This document shows positions 1 to 7,870 of a stretch of DNA of 64,000 nt, in pieces. The DNA is from Paracoccus sp. S1E-3 (GTDB taxonomy: Bacteria > Pseudomonadota > Alphaproteobacteria > Rhodobacterales > Rhodobacteraceae): contig NZ_JACEMU010000007.1 of the NCBI RefSeq assembly GCF_013868135.1, positions 113,939 through 177,938 on the forward strand, in the 5' to 3' direction. The notes beneath the pieces are model-generated. The model saw only the letters and a program-made list of their open reading frames with translations, was not told the DNA's origin and did not search any database. Each line of letters starts with the position of its first letter. Positions within the stretch are counted from its first letter, which is position 1. Made by a program: the position numbers and the translations under genes.

Positions 1-155
1 CGGTGGCGATGAATGCCGAAGATACCGCCGACTGGTACGAAGCCTATGCTGCCAACATGGTGTCCTATGCCCAGCAGGTTCAGGATGAGGCCAGCAACGC
101 CGTTGCCTCGGCCGCCGAGGCCCGCGCGAAGGCAGAAGAAGCCAAGAAGGCCTGA
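1..155 (+). CDS. 3' end of an unrecognised protein gene (partial)
   Basis: The reading frame is open from the left edge of the window to a TGA at 153-155, so only the last 50 or so residues are visible. They form an acidic then alanine/lysine-rich stretch with heptad-like spacing, ending in AKAEEAKKA, which suggests an alpha-helical or coiled-coil C-terminus. I do not recognise the family. A strong hairpin follows 25 bases later, so this gene is probably a transcription unit separate from the GTA operon downstream. Confidence 0.55.
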   Translation, partial: VAMNAEDTADWYEAYAANMVSYAQQVQDEASNAVASAAEARAKAEEAKKA

Positions 156-180
156 TCGAGATCTGCCTGTTGCATCGTTT

Positions 181-202
181 TCGCGCGCCCTCGGGCGCGC
201 GA
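181..202 (+). terminator. Hairpin terminator after the partial gene
   Basis: A perfect 9-bp stem, TCGCGCGCC against GGCGCGCGA, with a 4-base loop, lies 25 bases after the stop codon. The following T-tract is poor (ttctggtt), so termination may be only partly intrinsic. Confidence 0.6.
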
Positions 203-337
203 TTCTGGTTGGAACAGGGGTAGATCCGGGGCTGGTGTTGCGCTGTTGCGTCTGCGTTCGCAAGGGGCGTTGCGTGTCTTAACGCATTGCTATTACGCGT
301 GAATTTTTCGCTTACGCTGCAGCCTCCGGTTTAACCG

Positions 338-366
338 TTGACTTACCGAACGCCCTAAAGTAGAAA
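338..366 (+). promoter_or_regulatory. Candidate sigma-70-type promoter upstream of the GTA operon
   Basis: TTGACT at 338-343, a 17-base spacer and TAGAAA at 361-366 make a good housekeeping-type promoter. Transcription would start near 373, about 100 bases before the first GTA gene. An intrinsic terminator at 392-425 lies between this start and the gene. The stretch 203-337 shows nothing else I can assign. Confidence 0.5.
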
Positions 367-391
367 GTTTACATGCTGGGAGAAATGGGCA

Positions 392-425
392 AGCCGCCGG
401 GTCGCTGACCTCGGGCGGCTTTTTT
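392..425 (+). terminator. Intrinsic terminator ahead of the GTA operon (leader attenuator or sRNA end)
   Basis: The stem AGCCGCC (392-398) pairs with GGCGGCT (414-420) and is followed by TTTTTT with one run into gtttc. It is a textbook intrinsic terminator about 20 bases after the predicted start site of the promoter at 338-366. A transcript from that promoter would be about 53 nt unless RNA polymerase reads through into the GTA genes. It may be an attenuator or the end of a small RNA gene. Confidence 0.65.
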
Positions 426-471
426 GTTTCTCGGCTCGTGCGGACAGATCACGAGGGCGGGGCATGGCTGA

Positions 472-822
472 ATGACAATGAATTTCGATCCGGGGTCGGA
501 ACTGGCGGAGGGGCCGTTCCTGCCCCAGACCGCAATGGAAACCATCGACATCGCCAGCGGCGTCTTTCGGGACGCCGCTGAGGACTTGGAACGGCTGCGG
601 CGCAAGCTGCGGGCGGGCGACATGGGCGAGTTGAAAGACGCCGCCGCCATGGCGCGCAGCCTGCGCAATGCGACGCAGCAGATGCTCGAGGAAAGGAACA
701 AGGTTGACAAGCTCCGTAAGGAAATTGCCGGGGGCGTCGGGGACGGCAGTTTCGACCTGGACGCGGCCCGAGATGAAATCGGGCGCCGCCTGGCTTGCCT
801 CCGCCGCGCCGGAGGAAGTTGA
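472..822 (+). CDS. GTA small terminase (gp1-like)
   Basis: A 116-residue, largely helical, charged protein at the head of the GTA cluster. The middle (about residues 35-80) is rich in E, R, K and L with heptad spacing, consistent with a coiled coil. In Rhodobacter capsulatus the first gene of the RcGTA cluster encodes an unusual small terminase subunit that partners the large terminase, and position and size match here. It overlaps the large terminase start by 50 bases, which suggests translational coupling. ATG 472 and ATG 478 are both possible starts, and neither has a clear Shine-Dalgarno sequence. The assignment rests mainly on synteny. Confidence 0.75.
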   Translation: MTMNFDPGSELAEGPFLPQTAMETIDIASGVFRDAAEDLERLRRKLRAGDMGELKDAAAMARSLRNATQQMLEERNKVDKLRKEIAGGVGDGSFDLDAARDEIGRRLACLRRAGGS

Positions 823-2119
823 CGACTTTCTGTCGGGCCTGAGCGACAATGCGCTGGCGAGCCTGCCATGGATTTTCGAATTCTGGGCGCTGCCGCATCA
901 GTTGCCGCCGAGCGGCGACTGGAAAAGCTGGGTCATCATGGGGGGACGTGGCGCGGGCAAAACCCGCGCCGGGTCGGAATGGGTGCGCCGCAAGGTCGAA
1001 GGAGCGACCCCCGCGACGCCGGGCGAGTGCAGTCGCGTGGCGCTGATCGGCGAGACCTTTGACCAGATCCGCGAGGTGATGGTCTTCGGCGATAGCGGAA
1101 TCCTGGCCTGTTCGCCCCCGGATCGGCGTCCGGTCTGGGAGGCCTCGCGCCGGCGGCTGGTCTGGCCCAATGGGGCGACCGCGATGGTGTTTTCTGCGCA
1201 TGAGCCCGAGGCGCTGCGCGGGCCGCAATTCGACGCGGCCTGGGTGGACGAACTGGCCAAGTGGAAAAAGGCAGAAGATACCTGGGACATGCTGCAATTC
1301 GCGCTGCGGTTGGGGAGGCATCCGCAACAGGTGGTGACGACGACGCCGAAGAATGTCGAGGTGCTGAAGCGCATCCTGCAAAGCGCCTCGACGGTGACGA
1401 CCCATGCGCCGACGGATGCGAACCGGGCCTATCTGGCGGAAAGCTTCCTGGCGGAGGTCGAGACCCGTTACGGCGGAACGCGACTGGGCCGGCAGGAACT
1501 GGAAGGGCTGCTGCTGGAGGATGTCGAGGGCGCACTGTGGAGCACACCCATGATCGAGGCGGCCCGGGTGGACCGGATGCCCGAACTGGACCGGGTGGTG
1601 GTGGCGGTCGATCCGGCGGTGACCGGCGGGGCGGCGTCGGACGAATGCGGGATCGTGGTTGCGGGCGTGGTGGCCCGTGGCGCACCGAAAGACTGGCGGG
1701 TTTATGTGCTGGAGGATGCCTCGGTGCGGGGTGGGCCGACGGAATGGGCGCGGGCGGCGATCGCGGCGATGGACCGCCACAAGGCCGAGCGGCTGGTGGC
1801 GGAGGTCAATCAGGGGGGCGATCTGATCGAGAGCGTCGTGCGCCAGATCGATCCCCTCGTGCCGTTCCGGGGCCTGCGGGCCGCGCGCGGCAAGGCGATC
1901 CGGGCAGAGCCGGTGGCGGCCTTGTATGAACAGGGCCGCATCAAGCATCTGCGCGGGCCGTCGCTGGGGGTGCTGGAGGACCAGATGTGTCGCATGACGC
2001 TGCGCGGCTACGAGGGCAGGGGCTCTCCCGACCGGGTGGACGCCCTGGTCTGGGCGATCCACGAACTGATGATCGAGCCGGCGGCGGGCTTCCGGCAGCC
2101 GATGATGCGCAGCTTGTGA
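773..2119 (+). CDS. GTA large terminase (gp2)
   Basis: A 448-residue ATPase-nuclease that packages DNA into GTA heads. Walker A is GGRGAGKT at about residues 57-64, the Walker B segment AAWVDE is at about 155-160, and the coupling motif TTTP is at about 189-192. The C-terminal RNase H-like nuclease begins with the aspartate in VVVAVDP (about 280), followed by a VAEVNQGGD segment and the late SPDRVDA aspartates. The ATG at 773 gives the N-terminus expected of GTA terminases; reading further upstream only adds residues read out of frame through gp1. GTA terminases package essentially random host DNA headfuls. A repeat and a terminator-like hairpin separate it from the portal gene. Confidence 0.95.
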   Translation: MKSGAAWLASAAPEEVDDFLSGLSDNALASLPWIFEFWALPHQLPPSGDWKSWVIMGGRGAGKTRAGSEWVRRKVEGATPATPGECSRVALIGETFDQIREVMVFGDSGILACSPPDRRPVWEASRRRLVWPNGATAMVFSAHEPEALRGPQFDAAWVDELAKWKKAEDTWDMLQFALRLGRHPQQVVTTTPKNVEVLKRILQSASTVTTHAPTDANRAYLAESFLAEVETRYGGTRLGRQELEGLLLEDVEGALWSTPMIEAARVDRMPELDRVVVAVDPAVTGGAASDECGIVVAGVVARGAPKDWRVYVLEDASVRGGPTEWARAAIAAMDRHKAERLVAEVNQGGDLIESVVRQIDPLVPFRGLRAARGKAIRAEPVAALYEQGRIKHLRGPSLGVLEDQMCRMTLRGYEGRGSPDRVDALVWAIHELMIEPAAGFRQPMMRSL

Positions 2120-2134
2120 GGCCGCCCCGAAAGA

Positions 2135-2157
2135 GGGGATATTTGAACCAGAATGAA
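2135..2157 (+). repeat. Dispersed 3'-UTR motif, copy 1
   Basis: Contains GATATTTGAACCAGAATGAA, starting 15 bases after the terminase stop codon and directly before a terminator hairpin. The copy on the minus strand at 44981-45002 is identical over 22 bases, and close variants lie at 44956 and 59974. In all four cases the motif is oriented with the gene just upstream. Confidence 0.85.
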
Positions 2158-2158
2158 A

Positions 2159-2184
2159 GGGCTGCCCCACGGGGCGGCCCTTTT
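2159..2184 (+). terminator. Intrinsic terminator inside the GTA operon, between gp2 and gp3
   Basis: The 10-bp stem GGGCTGCCCC (2159-2168) pairs with GGGGCGGCCC (2171-2180) with one G-T wobble, and is followed by TTTTC. It should stop or reduce transcription from the terminase genes into the portal gene unless another promoter or antitermination is used. Confidence 0.7.
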
Positions 2185-2210
2185 CGCATCGACAAGCATG
2201 GAGGCGAGGC

Positions 2211-3401
2211 ATGGCGTTTCGTTTGTTTTCCCGGCCGCAGGACAGCGTGCCGGTGATCGAGAGGAAGGCGAGCGCCACCGGGCGGGTCGCGGCCCTGGCG
2301 GCGGGGACCGGGCGGGTCGCCTGGTCGGCGCGCGATACCGGCACGCTGACGCGGGGTGGCTTCATCGGCAATCCCGTGGGGTTCCGGGCGGTGCGCCTGA
2401 TCGCCGAAGCGGCGGGCGCGGTGCCGCTGATCTGTCAGGATCGCGCGCGGCGCTATGACGCCCATCCGGTGCTGGAGTTGCTGCGCCGGCCCAATCCGGG
2501 CCAAGGCCGGGCCGAGTTGTTCGAAGCCCTGTTCGGGCAGATCCTGCTGAGCGGGAACGGCTATCTGGAAGCGGTGGGCGTGGCGGCCGAGGGTCTGCCG
2601 GCGGAGCTGCATGTGCTGCGCTCGGACCGAATGAGCGTGGTGCCGGGGGAGGATGGCTGGCCCATCGCCTTCGAATATGCGGTGGGCGGCCGCAAGCACC
2701 GTTTCGACATGACCGGCAGCCACGATCCGATCTGCCATATCAAGAGCTTCCATCCGAGCGATGACCATTATGGCCTGTCGCCCCTGCAGGCGGCGGCAGT
2801 GGCAGTCGATGTGCATAACAGCGCCTCGGCCTGGTCGAAGGCGCTGCTGGACAATGCGGCAAGGCCCTCGGGCGCGATCGTCTATAAGGGGCCGGACGGG
2901 CATGGGAACCTGTCGGCAGAGCAATATGACCGGCTGGTGATCGAGATGGAGACGCATCATCAAGGCGCGCGCAATGCCGGGCGACCGATGCTGCTGGAAG
3001 GGGGGCTCGACTGGAAGCCGATGGGGTTCTCGCCCTCGGACATGGAGTTCCACGAGACCAAGCAGGCGGCCGCGCGGGAAATCGCGCAGGCCTTCGGCGT
3101 GCCCCCGATGCTGATCGGCATTCCGGGCGACGCGACCTACGCCAATTATGCCGAGGCGCATCGGGCCTTCTATCGCCTGACGGTGCTGCCGCTGGTGACG
3201 CGGGTCGCGGCCTCGGTCGCGTGGTTCCTGTCCGAGCATCTGGGCGCCGAGGTCGATCTGAAGCCGGACCCCGACCAGATCCCGGCACTTGCCGAGGAGC
3301 GCGATCAGCATTGGGCGCGGGTGGGCGCGGCGAGTTTTCTGACCGATGCCGAGAAGCGGGCGGCGCTGGGATTGCCGACCCTGCCCACCACGGAGGAATG
3401 A
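2211..3401 (+). CDS. GTA portal protein (gp3)
   Basis: A 396-residue HK97-family phage portal protein, which forms the dodecameric ring at the head vertex through which DNA enters. The family signature regions are present: the early GFIGNPVGFRAVRLIAEA segment, LLRRPNPGQGRAELFEAL, a GNGYLEAVG strand, the central HIKSFHPSDDHYGLSPLQAA, and the late QAFGVPPMLIGIPGDATYANYAEA. Length is typical for GTA portals. The ATG is preceded by GGAGGCGAGGC. The C-terminal LTDAEKRAALGL is also common in these proteins. It follows an internal terminator and begins the capsid-assembly part of the operon. Confidence 0.95.
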   Translation: MAFRLFSRPQDSVPVIERKASATGRVAALAAGTGRVAWSARDTGTLTRGGFIGNPVGFRAVRLIAEAAGAVPLICQDRARRYDAHPVLELLRRPNPGQGRAELFEALFGQILLSGNGYLEAVGVAAEGLPAELHVLRSDRMSVVPGEDGWPIAFEYAVGGRKHRFDMTGSHDPICHIKSFHPSDDHYGLSPLQAAAVAVDVHNSASAWSKALLDNAARPSGAIVYKGPDGHGNLSAEQYDRLVIEMETHHQGARNAGRPMLLEGGLDWKPMGFSPSDMEFHETKQAAAREIAQAFGVPPMLIGIPGDATYANYAEAHRAFYRLTVLPLVTRVAASVAWFLSEHLGAEVDLKPDPDQIPALAEERDQHWARVGAASFLTDAEKRAALGLPTLPTTEE

Positions 3402-3402
3402 G

Positions 3403-3633
3403 ATGGAAGGGTCGCGCTTTACCGAAAGCTTTGATCCGCATCATCACCGTTTCGCGGCGCAGGAGCGGGTGATGGCCCTGCAATTCGGCGCCGTGGACAA
3501 GCGGCTGGAACGGATCGAGGCACTGATCGAAGGGCTGGAGAAACGGCTTTGGATGACCGTTTACGGCGTCGTCGGGGTGATCCTGACGCAGGCCGTACAG
3601 TCGATCCTCGAATTTACACCGAAGGGAGGCTGA
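3403..3633 (+). CDS. GTA head-formation protein (gp3.5-like)
   Basis: A 76-residue protein starting two bases after the portal stop, with GGAGGAATGAG as ribosome binding site. Residues 1-25 are histidine-rich and polar, about 28-48 form an amphipathic coiled-coil-like helix (VDKRLERIEALIEGLEKRL), and about 49-66 form one hydrophobic membrane-like helix. RcGTA has a small protein in this position that is needed for head formation. Function here is inferred from position and size. Confidence 0.75.
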   Translation: MEGSRFTESFDPHHHRFAAQERVMALQFGAVDKRLERIEALIEGLEKRLWMTVYGVVGVILTQAVQSILEFTPKGG

Positions 3634-3636
3634 CAG

Positions 3637-4164
3637 GTGGACAGCGGTCTGGAGTTGAAATTCGCCGGCGGCAAGCCGGTGATGACCGGGGGAGCGGTCA
3701 TCGAAGGCTATGCGAGCCGCTTTGGCCTACCCGATCAGGGCGGGGATATTGTGGCGAAGGGCGCGTTCGGCGCCTCGCTGGCACGGCTTGCCGCCAAGGG
3801 CTGCAAGGTGCGGATGCTGTGGCAGCACGATCCGGCCAAGCCCATCGGTGTCTGGGACGAGATCCGCGAGGACGAGACCGGGCTGTGGGTCAAGGGGCGG
3901 CTTCTGTCCGAGGTGTCGCTGGCGCGCGAGGCGGCGACGCTGATCGACGCGGGCGCCATCGACGGGTTGTCGATCGGCTATCGCACGATCCGGGCCGAGA
4001 AGGACCGGCAGGGACGCCGCGTCCTGACCGAGGTGGAACTGTGGGAGGTGTCGCTGGTCACCTTCCCGATGCTGCCCGAGGCCAAGCTGGGTCGCAAGGA
4101 CACCGAGGATACACGAGATTTCGCAGCGGCCCTGATCGCCGCGACGAAGGCGCTGCGGGACTGA
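3637..4164 (+). CDS. GTA prohead protease (gp4)
   Basis: A 175-residue HK97-type (peptidase S78) maturation protease that cleaves the capsid N-terminal scaffold. The catalytic histidine is in LWQHD (about residue 64) and the serine in GLSIGY (about 112). It starts at GTG 3637, supported by GGGAGGC six bases upstream and by the lack of a nearby ATG. It lies between the portal and capsid genes, the conserved order for HK97-like morphogenesis modules. Confidence 0.93.
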   Translation: MDSGLELKFAGGKPVMTGGAVIEGYASRFGLPDQGGDIVAKGAFGASLARLAAKGCKVRMLWQHDPAKPIGVWDEIREDETGLWVKGRLLSEVSLAREAATLIDAGAIDGLSIGYRTIRAEKDRQGRRVLTEVELWEVSLVTFPMLPEAKLGRKDTEDTRDFAAALIAATKALRD

Positions 4165-4248
4165 GCCCGCAGGCCCATGGGTTCGGGTCGGGCATTTCCC
4201 CGCCCGCGCAACCGGGGTTCGGCCCCGATCACCGATGAGGAGACGCTG

Positions 4249-5412
4249 ATGAGCGAGGTCAAGACCGGGGCAGTTCCTGCCCCCGGTGAGCTGAAGGCTG
4301 CGCTGCTTGGGTTCGTCGATGAACTCAAGAGCTACCGGCAGGATATCCAAAAGAAACTTGATGCACAGGATGATCGCATGAGCATGTTCGAACGCAAGAA
4401 CGCCTTCCGCGCCCGCAGCCCACTGTCGACGGAGGCCGCCCCGGAGGTGCCCCACCAGAAAGCCTTCGATGCCTATCTGCGCAATGGTGACGACACCGGC
4501 CTGCGCGGCCTGGCGATCGAGGAGAAGGGCATGACCGCGGCCAGCGACGGCGGCTTCCTGGCCGCGCCGCACGTGGCGCAGACGGTACAGAATTCGCTGT
4601 CCAACGCGGTTTCGCTTCGGGCGCTGGCCAATGTGGTGACGGTTGACGCGGGCAGCTATGATGTGCTGGTCGACCGGGACGACATGACCACCGGCTGGGC
4701 CAATGAAACCACCGCCGTTGCCAGCACCTCGGCCGGTGTCGAACGTATCTCGATCCCGCTGCACGAGCTGTCCGCGATGCCGAAGGCCAGCCAGCGTCTG
4801 CTGGACGACGCCGCCTTCGACGTGGAAACCTGGCTGGCCGGTCGGATCGCCGACAAGTTCACCCGCGCGGAGGCCCATGCCTTCCTGCGCGGCGACGGGC
4901 TGGACAAACCCACGGGGCTGCTGAATGTGCCTTTCGATGCGACCGGTGCAGGCTCGATCTTCTCGATCGGCGAGCTGAAGACCGGCGTTTCGGGCGCCTT
5001 CGGCACCAATAATGCGGCCGAGAAGCTGATCGATCTGGTCTATGCGCTGCCTGCCGCCCATCGCGCCAATGCGACCTTCGTGATGACCTCGAAGACCGCC
5101 GCGACCGTGCGCAAGCTGAAGGATGCCGATGGCCGCTTCATCTGGGCCGACAGCCTTGCCGCGGGCGAGCCGGCGCGTCTGCTGGGCTATCCTGTAATGC
5201 TGGCCGAGGAGATGCCGGAAATCGCCGCCGATGCGCGTGCGATCCTGTTCGGCGATTTCAAGGCTGCCTACACCATCGTCGAGCGCCCTGACCTGCGCGT
5301 GCTGCGTGATCCGTTCTCGGCCAAGCCGCATGTGCTGTTTTATGCCACCAAGCGCGTCGGTGGCGGGCTTGTCGATGGCCGCGCCGTCAAGGCCCTGAAG
5401 TTCGGCGCCTGA
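4249..5412 (+). CDS. GTA major capsid protein (gp5)
   Basis: A 387-residue HK97-fold major capsid protein. The first ~50 residues after the start form a charged helical region (ELKAALLGFVDELKSYRQ and following), as expected for a scaffold segment removed by the upstream protease. The conserved body includes SDGGFLAAPHVAQ, a QRLLDDAAFDVETWLAGRIADKF helix, the GDGLDKPTGLL loop, and LLGYPVMLAEEMPE. ATG 4249 has GAGGAG upstream and fits the family N-terminus better than the longer frame from 4177. A long hairpin with a T-run follows the stop codon, which may set capsid expression apart from downstream genes. Confidence 0.95.
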   Translation: MSEVKTGAVPAPGELKAALLGFVDELKSYRQDIQKKLDAQDDRMSMFERKNAFRARSPLSTEAAPEVPHQKAFDAYLRNGDDTGLRGLAIEEKGMTAASDGGFLAAPHVAQTVQNSLSNAVSLRALANVVTVDAGSYDVLVDRDDMTTGWANETTAVASTSAGVERISIPLHELSAMPKASQRLLDDAAFDVETWLAGRIADKFTRAEAHAFLRGDGLDKPTGLLNVPFDATGAGSIFSIGELKTGVSGAFGTNNAAEKLIDLVYALPAAHRANATFVMTSKTAATVRKLKDADGRFIWADSLAAGEPARLLGYPVMLAEEMPEIAADARAILFGDFKAAYTIVERPDLRVLRDPFSAKPHVLFYATKRVGGGLVDGRAVKALKFGA

Positions 5413-5428
5413 TCTCAGGCGTTCGAGG

Positions 5429-5501
5429 GCCGCGCCGGCCGCACCACGCCGGCTCAGCAACTGTCCGCGCATGCCCGGGGGGCGTGCCGGCGCGGCTTTT
5501 T
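5429..5501 (+). terminator. Long hairpin with T-run after the capsid gene
   Basis: A perfect 10-bp stem, GCCGCGCCGG (5429-5438) against CCGGCGCGGC (5487-5496), closes a 48-base loop that can fold further and is followed by TTTTT. It may attenuate transcription into the neck and tail genes or protect the 3' end of the capsid message. Confidence 0.6.
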
Positions 5502-5549
5502 CCTGTGAACAACCGGCCAGATTGGTCCGGCTCGGACGGGAGGTTCGGG

Positions 5550-6155
5550 ATGATACTTGTCGAGGAGACGACACCGGCGGATGCGGCGCTGCCGTTGGCT
5601 GAATTGCGCGCGCATCTGCGGCTTGGCTCCGGGTTTGAACTGGCCGCGAACGCCGAGGAGGACCGCGCCCTCGCGGGGTTTCTGCGCGCCGCCATGGCCA
5701 CAATCGAGGGCCGCACCGGCAAGGTGCTGTTGCGCCGCAACTATCGCATGGTGTTGGACGACTGGCGCGATGAGCGTGGGCAGGCATTGCCGATGGCGCC
5801 CGTCAGCACCGTCAGTGCGGTCGAGATCGAGGCGGCAGATGGCACCCTGCACGCCGTTCCGGTCGAGCGCTGGTCGCTGGTGGCCGACAGCATGCGCCCG
5901 GTGATCCGCCCCCGTGGCGGGCTGTTGCCGGCGGTGCCGGAAGGCGGCAGCGCGGTGGTTCGTTTCGCCGCGGGTTTCGCGGACAGCTGGCAAGGGGTAC
6001 CTGCCGATCTGGCTCAGGCGGTGCTGATGCTGGCGGCCCGCTATTACGAGGACCGCAGTGACGATGGCGCGCGCCATTCATTGCCGATGGGTGTCAGCGC
6101 GCTGATCGAGCGTTGGCGCGCCGTTCGGGTCCTGGCAGGCCGGGGGGCACGGTGA
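5550..6155 (+). CDS. GTA head-tail connector/adaptor (gp6)
   Basis: A 201-residue protein of the phage gp6-like head-tail connector class. It begins MILVEE, followed by the LRAHLRLG and AAMATIEGRTGK helices typical of adaptor proteins, and a C-terminal LAARYYEDR helix. In RcGTA the equivalent protein is the adaptor that docks on the portal. ATG 5550 has GGGAGG six bases upstream; the frame is open further upstream but crosses the terminator hairpin. Its stop overlaps the next start in TGATG. Confidence 0.88.
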   Translation: MILVEETTPADAALPLAELRAHLRLGSGFELAANAEEDRALAGFLRAAMATIEGRTGKVLLRRNYRMVLDDWRDERGQALPMAPVSTVSAVEIEAADGTLHAVPVERWSLVADSMRPVIRPRGGLLPAVPEGGSAVVRFAAGFADSWQGVPADLAQAVLMLAARYYEDRSDDGARHSLPMGVSALIERWRAVRVLAGRGAR

Positions 6156-6490
6156 TGCCAGTCCCGAAAATGACCGTGCCGCTGGTCCTGGAAACCCGCG
6201 AACGCCAGGCAGATGGGATGGGGGGGCACCGTACGGTCTGGCGCGCCCTGGGGGTCGTCCATGCGCATATGGACAGCGGCAGCGGCCGGCAACGCGGTGC
6301 CGAGGCCGGGCCTGAAAGCATCGTCGGCTGGGCCATCACGCTGCGCGGCTTCCCGGCCGGCGATCCGCGCAGGCCTTCGTCGGGGCAGCGGCTGCGGATG
6401 GGCGCCCGCGTCTTTCGCATCGACGCCGTCGCCGAAGCCGACCCGCTGGGCCGTCATCTGCGCATCTTCGCACAGGAGGAATCCGTATGA
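6155..6490 (+). CDS. GTA head-tail stopper (gp7)
   Basis: A 111-residue head-closure (phage head-tail joining) protein. Features are the LVLETRERQADGMGGHRTVW opening strand region, an ITLRG segment, and the late SGQRLRMGARVFRIDAVAEAD, which are typical of small beta-barrel stoppers. The start overlaps the previous stop (TGATG) and the stop overlaps the next ATG, so the three neck genes are translationally coupled. Confidence 0.85.
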   Translation: MPVPKMTVPLVLETRERQADGMGGHRTVWRALGVVHAHMDSGSGRQRGAEAGPESIVGWAITLRGFPAGDPRRPSSGQRLRMGARVFRIDAVAEADPLGRHLRIFAQEESV

Positions 6491-6906
6491 GCTATCAGGC
6501 ATCGGTCGCCCTTCAGGGCGCGGTCTATCTGGCCTTGCGCACCGATCCGGCGCTGTCCGCGCTGGTTGGCGATGCGGTCTACGACGCCATGCCGGTCGCG
6601 GCGCCCAGCGGGGTCTATGTCTCGCTCGGCCCCGAGGAGGTGGTCGATCTGTCCGACAGCGGCGGGGCGGCGGCGCGGCACGATTTCGTCGTCTCGGTCC
6701 TTGCGGGGACGGATGAGACGGCCGGATTTCGCGCCGTCAAGGAGGCCGCGATGGCCGTCAGCGCGGCGCTGGAGAGCACCGATCTTGTGACTGACACAGG
6801 CCGTATCGCCGGGCTGTGGTTTCTGCGCGCCCGCGCCAAGCGGGTGCAAAATGGCGCTGAACGGCGGGTCGATCTGACCTTTCGGGCGCTGATGGATCTG
6901 GCTTGA
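6487..6906 (+). CDS. GTA tail terminator, DUF3168 (gp8)
   Basis: A 139-residue DUF3168-type tail-completion protein. The opening LQGAVYLALRTDPALSALVG, the GVYVSLGPEE strand and the ending RRVDLTFRAL are characteristic. In RcGTA this protein caps the tail tube and joins it to the neck. ATGA overlap with the preceding gene. Confidence 0.88.
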   Translation: MSYQASVALQGAVYLALRTDPALSALVGDAVYDAMPVAAPSGVYVSLGPEEVVDLSDSGGAAARHDFVVSVLAGTDETAGFRAVKEAAMAVSAALESTDLVTDTGRIAGLWFLRARAKRVQNGAERRVDLTFRALMDLA

Positions 6907-6918
6907 GGAGACGACAGG

Positions 6919-7332
6919 ATGGCGGTTCAAAACGGACGTGATCTGCTGATCAAGATGGACATGACCGGCGCGGGCGAGTTCGAGACCGTGGCGGGCCTGC
7001 GCGCCACGCGGATCGGCTTCAACGCCGAAACGGTCGACGTGACCAGCCTGGAAAGCGAGGGCCGCTGGCGCGAGCTGCTGGGCGGCGCGGGTGTGCGCTC
7101 TGCCTTGATCTCGGGGTCCGGGGTGTTTCGTGACGCGGCGACCGACGGTCGTGCCCGGCAGGTCTTCTTCGATGGCGAGGTGCCGAAATGTCAGGTCATC
7201 ATCCCCGATTTCGGCATCATCGAAGGGCCGTTCCAGATCACCTCGCTGGAATATGCGGGCAGCCATAATGGCGAGGCAACCTACGAAATCGCCCTGGCCA
7301 GTGCCGGCGCGCTCATCTTCGTGTCGCTGTGA
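6919..7332 (+). CDS. GTA major tail tube protein (gp9)
   Basis: A 137-residue phage major tail tube protein (TP901-1-like family). The opening NGRDLLIKMD, the TVAGLRATRIGFNAETVDVTS segment, and GPFQITSLEYAGSHNGEATYEIALASAG at the end match the tube-protein pattern. It assembles as hexameric rings that build the tail tube. The stop codon overlaps the next start in TGATG. Confidence 0.92.
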   Translation: MAVQNGRDLLIKMDMTGAGEFETVAGLRATRIGFNAETVDVTSLESEGRWRELLGGAGVRSALISGSGVFRDAATDGRARQVFFDGEVPKCQVIIPDFGIIEGPFQITSLEYAGSHNGEATYEIALASAGALIFVSL

Positions 7333-7649
7333 TGGTGAACCCGTTGCGTGGCGAGGTCGAGATCACGCTGGACGGCGTCACTCATTCCGCGCGCCTCACG
7401 CTGGGCGCGCTGGCAGAGTTGGAGGCGGCGCTGCAAACCGGCTCGCTGGTGGAGATGGCGGCGCGGTTCGAGGAAGGGAAGTTTTCGGCTTCGGACGTGG
7501 TGGCGGTGATTGTGGCGGGGTTGCGCGGGGGTGGCTGGCGCGGCAAGCGCGATGACCTGCTGTCGGCGGAAATCGACGGTGGCCCGGTGGCGGGGGCACA
7601 GGCGGCAGCCCGGCTGCTGGCCCGCGCCTTTGCTGTGACTGCCGGATGA
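7332..7649 (+). CDS. GTA tail assembly protein (gp10)
   Basis: A 105-residue GTA gp10-family protein. It opens with MVNPLRGEVEITLDG, then a beta-rich N-terminal half and a helical half (LGALAELEAALQTGSL). By position between the tail tube and tape measure it is a tail assembly chaperone. ATG 7332 overlaps the preceding TGA; a GTG one codon earlier is less likely. The stop overlaps the next ATG. Confidence 0.85.
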   Translation: MVNPLRGEVEITLDGVTHSARLTLGALAELEAALQTGSLVEMAARFEEGKFSASDVVAVIVAGLRGGGWRGKRDDLLSAEIDGGPVAGAQAAARLLARAFAVTAG

Positions 7650-7870
7650 ACGGCCTCGACTGGCAGGGCCTGATGCGGGCGGGGATGGCCGGACTGGGCC
7701 TGACCCCGGAACAGTTCTGGTCGCTGACCCCGGCCGAGTTGGCCTTGATGCTGGGCGTCGATCCCACCGCCGCCCCGATGACGCGATCCCGGCTGGCGGC
7801 GCTGTCGCGCGCCTGGCCGGATCGCCCCCCGACAAAGGAGAAGGAAGATGGCGGACAAGAGCGGATTTGA
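7646..7870 (+). CDS. GTA tail assembly chaperone (gp10.1)
   Basis: A 74-residue helical protein of the small tail-chaperone type found before tape measure genes. The segment GMAGLGLTPEQFWSLTPAEL is the recognisable core. It starts by ATGA overlap with gp10, and its 3' end overlaps the tape measure gene by 23 bases in another frame, as is usual for chaperone and tape measure pairs. Confidence 0.85.
   Translation: MNGLDWQGLMRAGMAGLGLTPEQFWSLTPAELALMLGVDPTAAPMTRSRLAALSRAWPDRPPTKEKEDGGQERI

Noticed and set aside
449..2371. 640-codon open frame on the minus strand across the terminase genes
   Set aside because: It is antisense to gp1 and gp2, which carry clear motifs. GC-rich codon bias creates such long open frames, and its translation is low-complexity.
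3727..5787. 686-codon minus-strand frame across protease and capsid genes
   Set aside because: Antisense shadow of recognised GTA genes; no protein motif.
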